A DNA stretch of 64,000 nucleotides, from the NCBI RefSeq assembly GCF_000284315.1, contig NC_017094.1, forward strand, positions 2,015,486-2,079,485. The letters run 5' to 3'. The stretch is from Leptospirillum ferrooxidans C2-3 (lineage in GTDB: Bacteria > Nitrospirota > Leptospirillia > Leptospirillales > Leptospirillaceae). Under the pieces are notes generated by a model that worked only from the letters and a program-made list of their open reading frames with translations, ran no database searches and was not told the origin of the DNA. The translations under genes were made by a program, and so were the position numbers. Shown here one piece after another: positions 36,124 through 44,713 of the stretch. Numbering within the stretch: position 1 is the stretch's first letter; each line of letters begins with the position of its first letter.

Positions 36124-37014
36124 ATGTCCCTGAAATCAGAAAATTTCTCCATCGAAAAAGCGCCTGTTGTTGTCTTTTACCATCAGGAGTGCTCCGATGG
36201 ATTCGGCGCAGCCCTTTCCGCATGGCTAAAATATGCTGACAAAACCCCGATTACACTCACTCCGCTCTCTTATGGCGACACGCTTCCAGCCCTTCCAACC
36301 GGCTCCGATGTCTACATTCTCGACTTTTCACTTCCCGTCGAGGTTTTTTTCGAACTCCGAAAAAACAATCTCCGTGTTTCCATGATCGACCATCATCAGA
36401 CTGCCCAGGAAAAATATGGACAATTTTTTTCGGGGGATCAGGACATTATCTTCGATATGAACCATTCGGGAGCTGCGCTGGCCTGGAAGCACTTTCACCC
36501 GGGAACCGATGTTCCCGCACTCATCCGCTATATTGAAGACAAGGACCTCTGGCTCTGGAAACTTCCTGGAAGCCTTGAGATCAATTCGGCGCTGGCCTCA
36601 TATCCAATGGACTTTTCTCTCTGGAACCGTTTTCTCATCGAGCTTGAAAACAAACCAGCGGAAGAAACCGATCTCTACAAGGAAGGCTCGGCCATATTGA
36701 GATATCAGGGACGGCTTCTGGATCAAGCGATCAAAAATACGGGAACTCCCGGAAAATTTGATGAAGGGGAAGAAGGATTTTTTGTCAACAGCCCCATTTT
36801 GAACTCTGAAATTGGAGGGAGAGCCAAAACATTCAACAATATGGTTGGAATATGGTCGGTCAAGCCTGATGGTCGGGTTTCTTACAGCCTGAGATCAAGT
36901 GACGGTGGCCCTGATGTTGCCAGAATCGCTCAACGTTTTGGTGGAGGTGGTCATAAAAGGGCGGCCGGATTCATTGTTGACCAGATCGTCCATACACCAC
37001 TCCTCCCCAAATAA
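36124..37014 (+). CDS. DHH/DHHA1 family phosphoesterase
   Basis: A 296-residue metal-dependent phosphohydrolase. Motifs in order are YHQECSDGFGAA (motif I, Asp about 24), ILDFSLP (motif II), MIDHHQTAQ (the DHH box, about residue 89), a later IEDKDLW and the DHHA1 substrate loop GGGGHKRAAGF near the C-terminus. The family includes nanoRNases and cyclic-dinucleotide phosphodiesterases; the absence of extra domains suggests a stand-alone oligonucleotide-type enzyme. It follows the ABC-F gene on one strand and ends at a terminator. Confidence 0.85.
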   Translation: MSLKSENFSIEKAPVVVFYHQECSDGFGAALSAWLKYADKTPITLTPLSYGDTLPALPTGSDVYILDFSLPVEVFFELRKNNLRVSMIDHHQTAQEKYGQFFSGDQDIIFDMNHSGAALAWKHFHPGTDVPALIRYIEDKDLWLWKLPGSLEINSALASYPMDFSLWNRFLIELENKPAEETDLYKEGSAILRYQGRLLDQAIKNTGTPGKFDEGEEGFFVNSPILNSEIGGRAKTFNNMVGIWSVKPDGRVSYSLRSSDGGPDVARIAQRFGGGGHKRAAGFIVDQIVHTPLLPK

Positions 37015-37015
37015 A

Positions 37016-37039
37016 AATGGGGGGGCAAAGCCCCCCATT
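37016..37039. terminator. Bidirectional terminator
   Basis: AATGGGGGG pairs with CCCCCCATT around a short loop, with T-rich sequence on both exits. It separates the DHH gene from the convergent hsp20 gene. Confidence 0.8.
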
Positions 37040-37073
37040 CAATTTTCAATTTTTCCGCTGGACCGGGCCGGAA

Positions 37074-37547
37074 TCACCCCACCTGAATTTCAACGATTTT
37101 CGGCTTGGCTTCAGCTCTCTTTCCAATCCGGATGTCCAGAACACCATCCCTCATCTGGGCTGAAACAGAAGCCCCGTCAGCATCATCCGGCATGACAAAG
37201 GATCGGTAAAACTTCCCGGTGATTCTCTCCACCCGGTGGTAAGTCTTCTTGTCGCCCTCTTCCGTTTTCCGAGTGCGCTCGCCAGTGATGGAAAGAACTC
37301 CACTTTCAATCACAACCTTGACATCCTCCTTTTTCACATCGGGCAACTCTGCAATGACATGATAAGCTGCATCGTCCTCGGCAATGTCGACAACCGGAGC
37401 CCAGTCCGCCATAGACGCTTCGGATTTCTTTAACTCACCATTTTCCCTGCGCTCGAAGGGCCGACCAAAAACCGGAGTCAAACGACGGCCAAGTGCCTCA
37501 AGCTCCCGAACAGGATCCCAACGAAGAGTGCCATTTAGAGTGTTCAT
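37074..37547 (-). CDS. Small heat-shock protein Hsp20
   Basis: A 157-residue alpha-crystallin-family holdase. The domain covers about residues 48-150: PVVDIAEDDAAYHVIAELP, the GVLSITGERT strand, FYRSFVMP and ending DGVLDIRIGK. The start is at 37547 behind GGAGG; the frame continues to 37577 without a site. A strong sigma-70-type promoter lies about 115 nt upstream and the intervening leader can mask the ribosome site. It is a single gene, flanked by a terminator on one side and by the coding end of the pseudouridine synthase gene on the other. Confidence 0.95.
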   Translation of the reverse strand: MNTLNGTLRWDPVRELEALGRRLTPVFGRPFERRENGELKKSEASMADWAPVVDIAEDDAAYHVIAELPDVKKEDVKVVIESGVLSITGERTRKTEEGDKKTYHRVERITGKFYRSFVMPDDADGASVSAQMRDGVLDIRIGKRAEAKPKIVEIQVG

Positions 37548-37550
37548 CTG

Positions 37551-37640
37551 AAACCTCCAATCATGCTGGCCTGTCACATAACGGCCAATTGTCCATAACT
37601 TATAGGGGCATCAACCTTATGCCCGCCACCTTTGGGGTTT
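37551..37640 (-). promoter_or_regulatory. Possible RNA thermometer in the hsp20 leader
   Basis: In the minus-strand transcript, AAACCCCAAA (37640-37631) can pair with the Shine-Dalgarno region TTGGAGGTTT (37560-37551), giving nine base pairs with one bulged A. Small internal hairpins lie between (GGGCAT...ATGCCC; TGGCC...GGCCA). Masking of the site at low temperature would fit a heat-shock gene. Predicted by eye only. Confidence 0.4.
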
Positions 37641-38484
37641 ACCCCCCTGCTACTTTCACATCTATTATATCGCCTCTTTGTATTCTGTCAAGTATTATGT
37701 CAATTCTAAATCCACCGCCCCCTCCAAAATGTGAGGTCACGTCCCATATTCCCCCGATACTTTTCATCCCTTCATCACCCAGACAGAGATCCCCGAAACG
37801 AGTCCGGATCAGATGAAGGATGGTATATCCAAGCCCTGACAATATCTTGCGTATTTCTCTATTTTTACCTTCACAAAGGGTGATATCGAGCCAAGTTGTT
37901 CGCTCGTTGGCCCTCTCGATTTCGATCTTGGGAGTCATAAATCCCCAAGGGCTCCCAGCATCCCCTTTCCTGACACGTTCCAGATCTTCCGCCTTCATCG
38001 CCGGCCTGACCTGTACACGGTAGGTTCTGGGAACTTCAAAATCAGGATCGAGAAGATCCGCAAGCTCCCCCGGACGACTTGTCAGCAAGATCAGACCGGA
38101 AGAAGCCATATCGAGCCTGCCAAGAGGAGTGATCTTACCTGTAAAACCATTTTGAGGTCCCCATGGACTCTTCTCGATCAGGCGATCGATTTCTTTTTCC
38201 CTTCTTCCCGGATCCAAACCGACAAGAATCCCCCTCGGCTTGTTCATGGCGAGAACCAGGAAGGGCGCAGGTGAAAGGATGTGTCCATCGAGAGTAATCT
38301 CCGGGAACCCCCCAGCAGGTGCCGGAATGGATAGATCAGGAGAAGTCACAATCCTTCCATTCCAAGAAATGCGACCTTCCCTGATCATTCTGAGGGTTTC
38401 CGAACGTGAGGCAATTCCGGTTTTGGAAAACCATCGGTCGATTGTATGAAAGATCTTTTGCGTACCGACATTGACCCTGTCCAT
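37639..38484 (-). CDS. Pseudouridine synthase, RsuA/RluB family
   Basis: About 281 residues. An S4 RNA-binding domain (IDRWFSKTGIASRSETLRMI...GRI) precedes the catalytic domain with the nucleophile motif GRLDMASSGLILLT (Asp about residue 123) and later CEGKNREIRKIL, as in RsuA/RluB-type enzymes modifying 16S or 23S rRNA. The frame is open to 38526, but the ATG at 38484 gives the expected S4 start. The C-terminal 20 residues are encoded over the hsp20 promoter. It is a single gene with no partner on this strand. Confidence 0.85.
   Translation of the reverse strand: MDRVNVGTQKIFHTIDRWFSKTGIASRSETLRMIREGRISWNGRIVTSPDLSIPAPAGGFPEITLDGHILSPAPFLVLAMNKPRGILVGLDPGRREKEIDRLIEKSPWGPQNGFTGKITPLGRLDMASSGLILLTSRPGELADLLDPDFEVPRTYRVQVRPAMKAEDLERVRKGDAGSPWGFMTPKIEIERANERTTWLDITLCEGKNREIRKILSGLGYTILHLIRTRFGDLCLGDEGMKSIGGIWDVTSHFGGGGGFRIDIILDRIQRGDIIDVKVAGG
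37664..37691 (-). promoter_or_regulatory. hsp20 promoter (sigma-70-like), overlapping the end of the upstream gene
   Basis: On the minus strand a consensus TTGACA (37691-37686) and TATAAT (37669-37664) are 16 nt apart. Both hexamers are perfect. The promoter lies inside the 3' end of the pseudouridine synthase gene, which stops at 37639. Confidence 0.75.
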
Positions 38485-38713
38485 TCTAAAAGCCTCTCCA
38501 CCACAATTGATATATTTTGGAATCACCTTCTAAAAAAGCTGAAAAAGGCTGATTTCAGTCGAATAAGGTAAATTTCCAAATAGATCATAATATAGATCCC
38601 ATGATCTCGTTTTTTCTTGACCAGGCTCAATGGATCACATTATAATAATGAAACCTAAGAAAAAGAATCCGGAATTCCCCTTGGAATTCATTTGATAAAC
38701 CGAAAGGATCATC

Positions 38714-39328
38714 ATGAACTGGCTCATCACTCAATCCGTGTCCTGGTGTATTGGGGCACATCTTCTGACTTCATCCGTTCCCTATCAGGCAACTATTACC
38801 AAAATAGCATGCACCCAACATGTGAACCCTACGCTGGTCGCCGCCATCATCGAAAAGGAATCGGGGTTTCATCGCCGGAAGAGAAGAGTAGAACCTGCCA
38901 TTCATGATATTTCCAGGGGGCTTATGCAAATCACTCTTGGAACCGCCAGAATGATGGGTTTCAGGGGCGCCCCCAAAAAGCTCTACTCTCCAATGGTGAA
39001 CATTCAGTATGGCGTCCGCTACCTGGCCTATCTGCTGAAACGCTACCCTACAGGAGAAGATGCGATTGCCGCCTATAATGACGGTCATCCGCATTTTAGG
39101 CGGGGACATTATGTGAACTCAAAAGGAGGGTATTCTGTCCAGCGCTATGTTAGCGATGTCCTCAGAAATACCAAGAATCTCATGATCGCATCAATCAACA
39201 GCTGGGATTTTGAAAACCATTTGGGATTTATCGGGGAACCATCTCCCTCACTGAACTCCCGCTGGCTTCTGGCCGACATTGGACTTTCCGGGAATAACCG
39301 GCTTGGAGGCCACAGGACGGGATTTTAG
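38714..39328 (+). CDS. Lytic transglycosylase (SLT-type)
   Basis: A 204-residue cell-wall enzyme. The hydrophobic N-terminus (about residues 1-25) could be a signal peptide. The SLT fold follows with the catalytic Glu in AAIIEKESGF (about 48), the ISRGLMQITLGTA segment (about 71), NIQYGVRYLAYLL and IAAYNDG. Cleavage of the muramyl-GlcNAc bond with 1,6-anhydro formation is the family reaction. Its last 81 nt overlap the 3' part of an opposite-strand membrane-protein gene. An AAAGGATCATC ribosome site lies before the ATG. Confidence 0.85.
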   Translation: MNWLITQSVSWCIGAHLLTSSVPYQATITKIACTQHVNPTLVAAIIEKESGFHRRKRRVEPAIHDISRGLMQITLGTARMMGFRGAPKKLYSPMVNIQYGVRYLAYLLKRYPTGEDAIAAYNDGHPHFRRGHYVNSKGGYSVQRYVSDVLRNTKNLMIASINSWDFENHLGFIGEPSPSLNSRWLLADIGLSGNNRLGGHRTGF

Positions 39329-39571
39329 ATGAGTGTTTCGATACTTGAAATACGCACCTGCGTTCACAATAAAAGCATCAGCCCTTGACTCCATTTTCCG
39401 GTGCTCCATGGACTCATAAAAAAGGACCAGTCCAGCAAGGATCACCGATCCTCCGAGCGTCAGAGCTACAACCGACCGTATCTGATGGCGAATGCCCAAC
39501 CCCAGGACCAGGGAAACGATCCCCAAGGCAATCACCAACGTTGCAAGACTTAAAAACAGAAGCATTGTCAT
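39248..39571 (-). CDS. Small two-helix membrane protein
   Basis: A 107-residue protein of unknown function with two hydrophobic helices (about residues 2-26 and 33-52), an arginine-rich connecting loop and a basic, proline-containing C-terminal tail. GGGGAAAAG precedes the ATG at 39571. The 3' end overlaps the lytic transglycosylase gene in antisense for 81 nt, so its C-terminus is less certain. I see no family. Confidence 0.5.
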   Translation of the reverse strand: MTMLLFLSLATLVIALGIVSLVLGLGIRHQIRSVVALTLGGSVILAGLVLFYESMEHRKMESRADAFIVNAGAYFKYRNTHLKSRPVASKPVIPGKSNVGQKPAGVQ

Positions 39572-39663
39572 CTTTTCCCCCCTTGTTTATCGGGCGATAT
39601 CCCATCCCGTTCACACTCCGTCCAATCTAGCGCGTTAATTCGCCATAAGCAAGGGCAAACCAC

Positions 39664-41085
39664 TCATGGAAGCCCCTCCAACGCCTCCTTTACGACAAGA
39701 GTGAGATTCTGGTTCTGCAAAGACGGGCTTCCATCACGCTGGATAAAAACCCTGATCATCACCCGACGGACCGGCAAGGACAGCAACAGTTCAGTCATTG
39801 GCCCCCTCGACAGGGTTTCCAGGAGCGGATCCCAGACCAGGAGCCCTCTTTTCTGAAAGTCTGCCGGATTCTCCGGTCGAGTATCCCTCGATGCGATATC
39901 AATCTTTAACGCTCCATCAGACAACCCCAGAAGGCGGCAAAGATCCATCTCCTTAACTTTTACCGAGGACTCGTCCGGAAAGGATGAATGAACCCTTCCG
40001 GATCGCCATTCAGACTCATAGACCATCTCCCACCGCTTTGTCCGCAACAGAAAGGATGTCCACTTTTCTCCCAGAGACTTTTTTACGGGGTCTGTCTCTT
40101 TTCTCCACAGTCGGACCGTCTCAATCAGAGAATGATCCGTGAGGGAGAGATAACCCTCCATGTCATCCAGAGGATTTCCCGGACACAAAAGATCAACCGT
40201 ATCCCCCAGCAAACCCGAGAGCTCCATGTCAAAAAGTCTGGTGGTCCGATGAAAATAGATTTGCTGGTACATAAACGATCTGATGACCAGGAAAATTTCA
40301 AGGGCTCCTAAACCGGAACGATGAAACGAAAGTGTTTTTTCCTGAAATCGGGTATAGAAAAGGATTCGATCAAGATCTACGGGACCAATGGAAACACCGC
40401 ACATGTATGAATCCCGGAGGATATAGTCCAGGTTGTCCACTGTAAAAAGACCTGAAAACAGGGGCTTCAGGGTTTTGATAAACTCCGGTGGTTCAGGAAT
40501 CGACTGGTCTTGGCGGCTTCCCTTTCCGACAAGGTAGGCAACCCAGTCCGCAGACAATCTCTCTTGATCCATAAACCGTCCGCAAGGGGCCCGGTCGAGA
40601 TCTTCTATCGTTGCCCTCATGGGACCCCGAATGATCTCCTGACTGATTCGTTCATGAGAGATGCCGAATCGGGTCTTGAGGACATGATCATCATAGAAGT
40701 GACAAAAAGGACCATGGCCGCTGTCATGGAAGAGAGCAGATATTCGGAGAAGGGACTCAAACAGGGCAGGAGAAAGTGCGCCGGGGAAACTTTCATTAAA
40801 ACCTGGATAAAGATGATCCGCAAATCGCCCGGCGATATGCATTGCGCCTAGAGAATGGACGAACCGGCTATGCTCTGCCGAAGGAAAAACCAGTCTTGCG
40901 CTTTGGAGCTGAAGGATTGAGCGAAGACGCTGTATCCAGGCAGAGTCGACCAAGTCCCGTTCTGAAGAGCGACCTGGCCGATCGGGTTTGGAGACAAAGG
41001 GGATATACCCATGTATCGGATCAGAAAAAAGGGAAACACCCGATAACTGGGAGGAATTCGGGTGGAGGTTCTCTCTTTTGGACAT
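39664..41085 (-). CDS. HD-domain phosphohydrolase (dNTPase/SAMHD1-like)
   Basis: A 473-residue protein whose N-terminal half is an HD domain of the dGTPase/SAMHD1 type: RLRSILQLQSARLVFPSAEHSRFVHSLG (first His), FHDSGHGPFCH (HD pair about residue 121), and a later FTVDNLDYILRDSY with the distal Asp (about 230). Substrate and nucleotide specificity are unknown. The start is at 41085 behind GGGGAGGTTT; the frame runs to 41133 but that would sit within rnpB. It lies 16 nt after the RNase P RNA 3' end and on the same strand. Confidence 0.85.
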   Translation of the reverse strand: MSKRENLHPNSSQLSGVSLFSDPIHGYIPFVSKPDRPGRSSERDLVDSAWIQRLRSILQLQSARLVFPSAEHSRFVHSLGAMHIAGRFADHLYPGFNESFPGALSPALFESLLRISALFHDSGHGPFCHFYDDHVLKTRFGISHERISQEIIRGPMRATIEDLDRAPCGRFMDQERLSADWVAYLVGKGSRQDQSIPEPPEFIKTLKPLFSGLFTVDNLDYILRDSYMCGVSIGPVDLDRILFYTRFQEKTLSFHRSGLGALEIFLVIRSFMYQQIYFHRTTRLFDMELSGLLGDTVDLLCPGNPLDDMEGYLSLTDHSLIETVRLWRKETDPVKKSLGEKWTSFLLRTKRWEMVYESEWRSGRVHSSFPDESSVKVKEMDLCRLLGLSDGALKIDIASRDTRPENPADFQKRGLLVWDPLLETLSRGPMTELLLSLPVRRVMIRVFIQRDGSPSLQNQNLTLVVKEALEGLP

Positions 41086-41101
41086 AAACCTCCCCGGGTC
41101 C

Positions 41102-41479
41102 GTGAAAGATGTTCGTAAGCCGAGTTCTGTCATACCTTCCCCAAAAGGAAGGCAGGGTGACCATTACTCTAGATGCAAGGTTACCCTTGCACTCAAGCGA
41201 CCTTACCCGGGAGCCTTGACCGGGCCAATCTTATCCCTTTCGGGAGCGCCCCCCTATTTGGTCTTGCACCAGGCGGGGTTTACCATGCCGTCCCTGTCAC
41301 CAGGTCCGCGGTGAGCTCTTACCTCGCCTTTTCACCCTTACCCGGACGAATCCGGGCGGTATCTTTTCTGTGGCACTTTCCTTCCCGTCACCGGGACTGG
41401 GAGTTACCCAGCGCCTTGCCCTTTGGTGCTCGGACTTTCCTCCCGGACGAATCCGGGCGGCCACCTGAACATCTTTCAC
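41102..41479 (-). ncRNA. rnpB: RNase P RNA (bacterial type A)
   Basis: A 378-nt RNA. The P1 helix is a perfect 13-bp pair GTGAAAGATGTTC / GAACATCTTTCAC closing the molecule. The conserved GGAGGAAAGTCC core near the 5' end and the ACAGAACTCGGCTTA 3' element are on the minus strand. The catalytic RNA processes tRNA 5' ends with the RnpA protein, not seen here. A paired GTCCGGG/CCCGGAC element appears twice. The boundary comes from P1, so the mature ends may differ by a few nucleotides. Confidence 0.9.
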
Positions 41480-41505
41480 TGGACCCGGAGAAGAAATCCG
41501 GGGAA

Positions 41506-41910
41506 CTACCGGGAAGAGATCGACTGGTCAAGGGCCATGTTGGCCAGTGCGTCCGCTCGTTTGTTTTGCTCCCGTGGTACATGCTCAAAAGAAATCCGGT
41601 CGAATCGACCGGAGAGCTCCATGACTTTCTGATAAAGGGGGAAAAGACCAGGACTTTTGACTTTATAGCGGCCTGTAACCTGCCGGATCACAAGTTCAGA
41701 ATCGGCCCGAACAACCACCTGTCGAATACCCAACTCACAAGCTGCAGTGAGACCCGCTACCATTGCCTCATATTCCGCAACATTGTTGGTCCCTTCCGGT
41801 AGCCTCTTTCCAGCTTCCCTCACGCACTTTCCCGACTCATCAACAAGAGTCCATCCATAAGAGGATGGCCCTGGGTTTCCCCGGGAAGCGCCATCACAAT
41901 AAAGGATCAA
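41506..41910 (-). CDS. Ribonuclease HI-like protein
   Basis: A 134-residue RNase H fold protein. Motifs are LYCDGASRGNPGPSSYGW (first Asp), NNVAEYEAMVAGL (Glu about 49), RADSELVIRQVTG (Asp about 72) and VPREQNKRADALAN (His absent, Asp near 124), as in RNase HI relatives. A TTG at 41910 overlaps the preceding stop (TTGA) and gives the expected N-terminus; longer frames upstream to 42021 lie inside the previous gene. It probably cleaves the RNA of RNA-DNA hybrids. It is coupled to the zinc-ribbon gene, an arrangement seen in other bacteria. Confidence 0.8.
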   Translation of the reverse strand: MILYCDGASRGNPGPSSYGWTLVDESGKCVREAGKRLPEGTNNVAEYEAMVAGLTAACELGIRQVVVRADSELVIRQVTGRYKVKSPGLFPLYQKVMELSGRFDRISFEHVPREQNKRADALANMALDQSISSR

Positions 41911-42644
41911 GACACTTTCCCGTCCTCGATATAGAGCCAGCGCTGACAGTACTGACAACTCATGATTTGTTTTCTTTTCTTGACTTCGGTAACGGTCCTT
42001 GGAGGAAGGGTAATCCGGCATGACTCACAGGCTCCATCGATCACGCGGGTGATCACCTGGCCATTCTTTTGGGAAGACCGGAGGCGCTGATAGGTTTCGA
42101 GAAGGTCCTCGTCAAATCCCTTTTCCAGATCTTTTCTGGCTTTTTCGATCTCTTCGATCCGTTGCTTTCGCTCTTCCGTTTCCGTAGCAAATCGATCTGT
42201 CTCTTGCCGGTAGACTTCTTTCTTTGTCGCCAGATCCGCTTCCAGGGACTCGATCCTTTTTGCCAGGGAGGACTGCGCCTCCAGATTGGCGATAATCTCT
42301 TCTTCCATCCGGTCTTTTTCATCCCGGCGAAACTCCGCCTCCGACAAAAAAGCTTGAATATCCCTCGCATGCTTCAGATCTTTTTGCCTTTTTTTTCCTT
42401 CCAGAAGAAGCAGTTCCGTATCTTTCAGATCCGTCTCAATTTTTTGGTGGTTCATCTCAAGTGTACGGAGCTCTTCCTTGGCGATTTCAAGACTTCTTTC
42501 AAGAGACTCCAGATGAGCCTTTTCCGTTTGAATGGCGGCTGTAGCCATTTCTGTCTGGGCTCGTAGCCTTTGTCCTTCGAGGTCCATGGATTGCAAATGA
42601 TAAATCAGAGACAAAGTCTCTTGGAGTGACTGGTCCCCTGACAA
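41907..42644 (-). CDS. Coiled-coil protein with C-terminal zinc ribbon
   Basis: A 245-residue protein: long coiled coil (about residues 10-185) followed by a C4 zinc ribbon (CESC about 206-209 and CQYC about 229-232). It matches the zinc-ribbon, CT398/FlgZ-like family (C4-type zinc ribbon domain protein). The molecular role is unsettled in most bacteria. It overlaps the RNase HI-like gene by 4 nt at its end, so the two share a transcript. The tRNA with CAU anticodon lies 40 nt upstream on the same strand. Confidence 0.8.
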   Translation of the reverse strand: MSGDQSLQETLSLIYHLQSMDLEGQRLRAQTEMATAAIQTEKAHLESLERSLEIAKEELRTLEMNHQKIETDLKDTELLLLEGKKRQKDLKHARDIQAFLSEAEFRRDEKDRMEEEIIANLEAQSSLAKRIESLEADLATKKEVYRQETDRFATETEERKQRIEEIEKARKDLEKGFDEDLLETYQRLRSSQKNGQVITRVIDGACESCRITLPPRTVTEVKKRKQIMSCQYCQRWLYIEDGKVS

Positions 42645-42684
42645 CCGACCCCCTTTCCCGAACCTCCGGGCGATGATTATTATA

Positions 42685-42760
42685 TGGTGGGCCCACCAGG
42701 ACTCGAACCTGGAACCAACCGGTTATGAGCCGGTAGCTCTGCCCATTGAGCTATAGGCCC
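42685..42760 (-). tRNA. tRNA with CAU anticodon, probably tRNA-Ile2
   Basis: A 76-nt tRNA with acceptor GGGCCTA/TGGGCCC, D arm, anticodon stem ACCGG/CCGGT with loop CTCATAA, and T arm CCAGG-TTCGAGT-CCTGG; CCA is encoded. The anticodon alone reads Met. C4-G69 and C5-G68 pairs are the features the lysidine synthetase TilS selects, so an AUA-reading tRNA-Ile2 is more likely than an elongator Met. Confidence 0.85.
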
Positions 42761-42770
42761 CCGCTTATCC

Positions 42771-44573
42771 CTACCAGTCAACAAAACTCTTAAGTTGTTT
42801 GCTTCTGGCGGGATGACGAAGCTTTCTGAGCGCTTTTGCCTCAATTTGCCGGATTCTTTCCCGGGTTACATCGAAGTCCTGCCCAACTTCCTCGAGGGTA
42901 TGATCCGTTGACTCACCAATTCCGAACCTTAAACGTATAACTCTTTCCTCGCGATCAGTCAAGGTTCCGAGCGCCTTTCCGATTTTCCTGACCAGATCAT
43001 ACCGGACAGCAGAATCAATCGGGGAGATGGACTTTTTATCTTCAATAAAATCTCCGAGGTGACTATCTTCCTCCTCGCCGATCGGAGTTTCAAGGGATAT
43101 CGGCTCCCTCGCAATTTTCAAGACCCTCCTCACCTTTTCAACCGGCATTTGCATTTCTTTCGCAAGCTCCTCCGGAAGAGGTTCACGGCCATATTGCTGG
43201 ACAAGCTGTCGTGTCGTGCGAATCAGCTTATTGATCGTCTCGATCATATGGACCGGGATACGGATCGTTCTCGCCTGATCTGCAATGGCCCTAGTAATCG
43301 CTTGCCTGATCCACCATGTCGCATATGTGGAGAATTTGAACCCTCTTCGATACTCAAACTTGTCAACGGCTTTCATCAAACCGATATTGCCTTCCTGAAT
43401 CAGGTCCAAAAACTGGAGTCCCCTGTTTGTATAACGCTTGGCGATGGAGACAACAAGTCGCAGGTTGGCCTTGATCAATTCGGCTTTTGCTTCACGAACC
43501 TTCTCTTCACCAATTTCAAGCTGTTTGGCTCTCTCCCCAATCTCATCTGCGGATAGAAGCGCATCTGCCTCGGCTCGTCTCACCTTGTCGAGCGAGTCCC
43601 GATATCGCAAAAGAAGCTCATGGCGGTCAGAGGAAGAAAATTTTTCAGGAACAATGCCATCCGAACCCATCGACTCGATTGCCTTGAGGATCTCTTCCTT
43701 TGGAACGGCAAGCTTGCGCCTGACCTGATCCATCTGGCGGGTCGACTGCTCTATCAGGGCAACCACTTCATGCAGTTGCCGAATCATAAGCTCTACCTGC
43801 TTGCGATGAAGCTTCATCTCCATGATCAACTCGACAATGTCGGACTTTACCTTGTTGATCTGGTCACGTCCCGCTTTTCGCTTGGAAGAGGTCTTTGGGA
43901 GAGAGTGCCAATTTTCAGCCAATTCATTCATCTTTGCAAAATGGCCGGCGAGTTTTTCAGACTGGAGCATGAACTGATCCCTGGCTTCCCTCACAGCGGA
44001 AGAGGTTTCGCCCTCTTCGGAATCCTCGGATTCTTCCTCTTCAAAAACATCGACGATCTCCCTGATCCCGACGACACCCGTTTCAAATCTCTCCCTTAAC
44101 AAGAGGATCGTCTTGATGGTGAAGGGCATTCCAAAAAGTATGCCGGAGACCTCCTTCTGGCCTTCTTCAATCCGTTGGGCAATGGCAATCTCCCCCTCCC
44201 GTGTCAAAAGGGGAACGGCGCCCATTTCCTTCAGATAAAGACGAACAGGGTCATCAATCTTGGAGAGAGCCCCCGGAGTCATGTCCATCCCTTCATCGGG
44301 ATCTTCATCACTTTCCACGATGGCGTGGGGATCAACCTCCTCAAAACCTTCCTCATCCTCGGAATCAACATCTCCAAAAACACCGGCACCGCCATCTTCT
44401 TCAACGATATCGATATTCATGTCTCCGAAGTAACTCATCAAGTGATCCAGCTGATCTGACCCAATCGCCTCCGGAGGAAGTACATTGTTCAATTCGTCAT
44501 AAGTGAGGTAACCCCTCTCTTTGCCGAGACTGATCAGATCTTTCATTTCATTTAACTTTTCGCCTTTGCTCAT
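42771..44573 (-). CDS. rpoD: RNA polymerase sigma factor RpoD (sigma-70)
   Basis: A 600-residue primary sigma factor. Region 1.1 ([20 protein letters not shown]) starts the protein; an acidic spacer follows (about residues 50-95), then region 1.2 ([12 protein letters not shown]). The conserved region 2 [17 protein letters not shown] gives promoter melting, and the C-terminal region 4.2 helix-turn-helix ([20 protein letters not shown]) reads the -35 element. The ATG at 44573 follows GAGAGGGGTGGA. It is the last gene of the rpsU-yqeY-dnaG-rpoD macromolecular-synthesis block. Confidence 0.97.
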   Translation of the reverse strand: MSKGEKLNEMKDLISLGKERGYLTYDELNNVLPPEAIGSDQLDHLMSYFGDMNIDIVEEDGGAGVFGDVDSEDEEGFEEVDPHAIVESDEDPDEGMDMTPGALSKIDDPVRLYLKEMGAVPLLTREGEIAIAQRIEEGQKEVSGILFGMPFTIKTILLLRERFETGVVGIREIVDVFEEEESEDSEEGETSSAVREARDQFMLQSEKLAGHFAKMNELAENWHSLPKTSSKRKAGRDQINKVKSDIVELIMEMKLHRKQVELMIRQLHEVVALIEQSTRQMDQVRRKLAVPKEEILKAIESMGSDGIVPEKFSSSDRHELLLRYRDSLDKVRRAEADALLSADEIGERAKQLEIGEEKVREAKAELIKANLRLVVSIAKRYTNRGLQFLDLIQEGNIGLMKAVDKFEYRRGFKFSTYATWWIRQAITRAIADQARTIRIPVHMIETINKLIRTTRQLVQQYGREPLPEELAKEMQMPVEKVRRVLKIAREPISLETPIGEEEDSHLGDFIEDKKSISPIDSAVRYDLVRKIGKALGTLTDREERVIRLRFGIGESTDHTLEEVGQDFDVTRERIRQIEAKALRKLRHPARSKQLKSFVDW

Positions 44574-44713
44574 TCCACCCCTCTCAATATCCAATCTTCA
44601 GGATTGATCTCTTAAGGAACTGCACAAATCAGCCACGAAAGGAAAGCGACTCAACAAAACATTGAACATATCCTGACAAAAACAAAAGCCATTTCCAGAA
44701 CACAAAAGGAACA

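Noticed and set aside
41102-41479. Several open frames over the RNase P RNA gene, including an upstream start of the HD gene at 41133
   Set aside because: They arise from structured RNA sequence; rnpB is unmistakable from its core and P1 helix.
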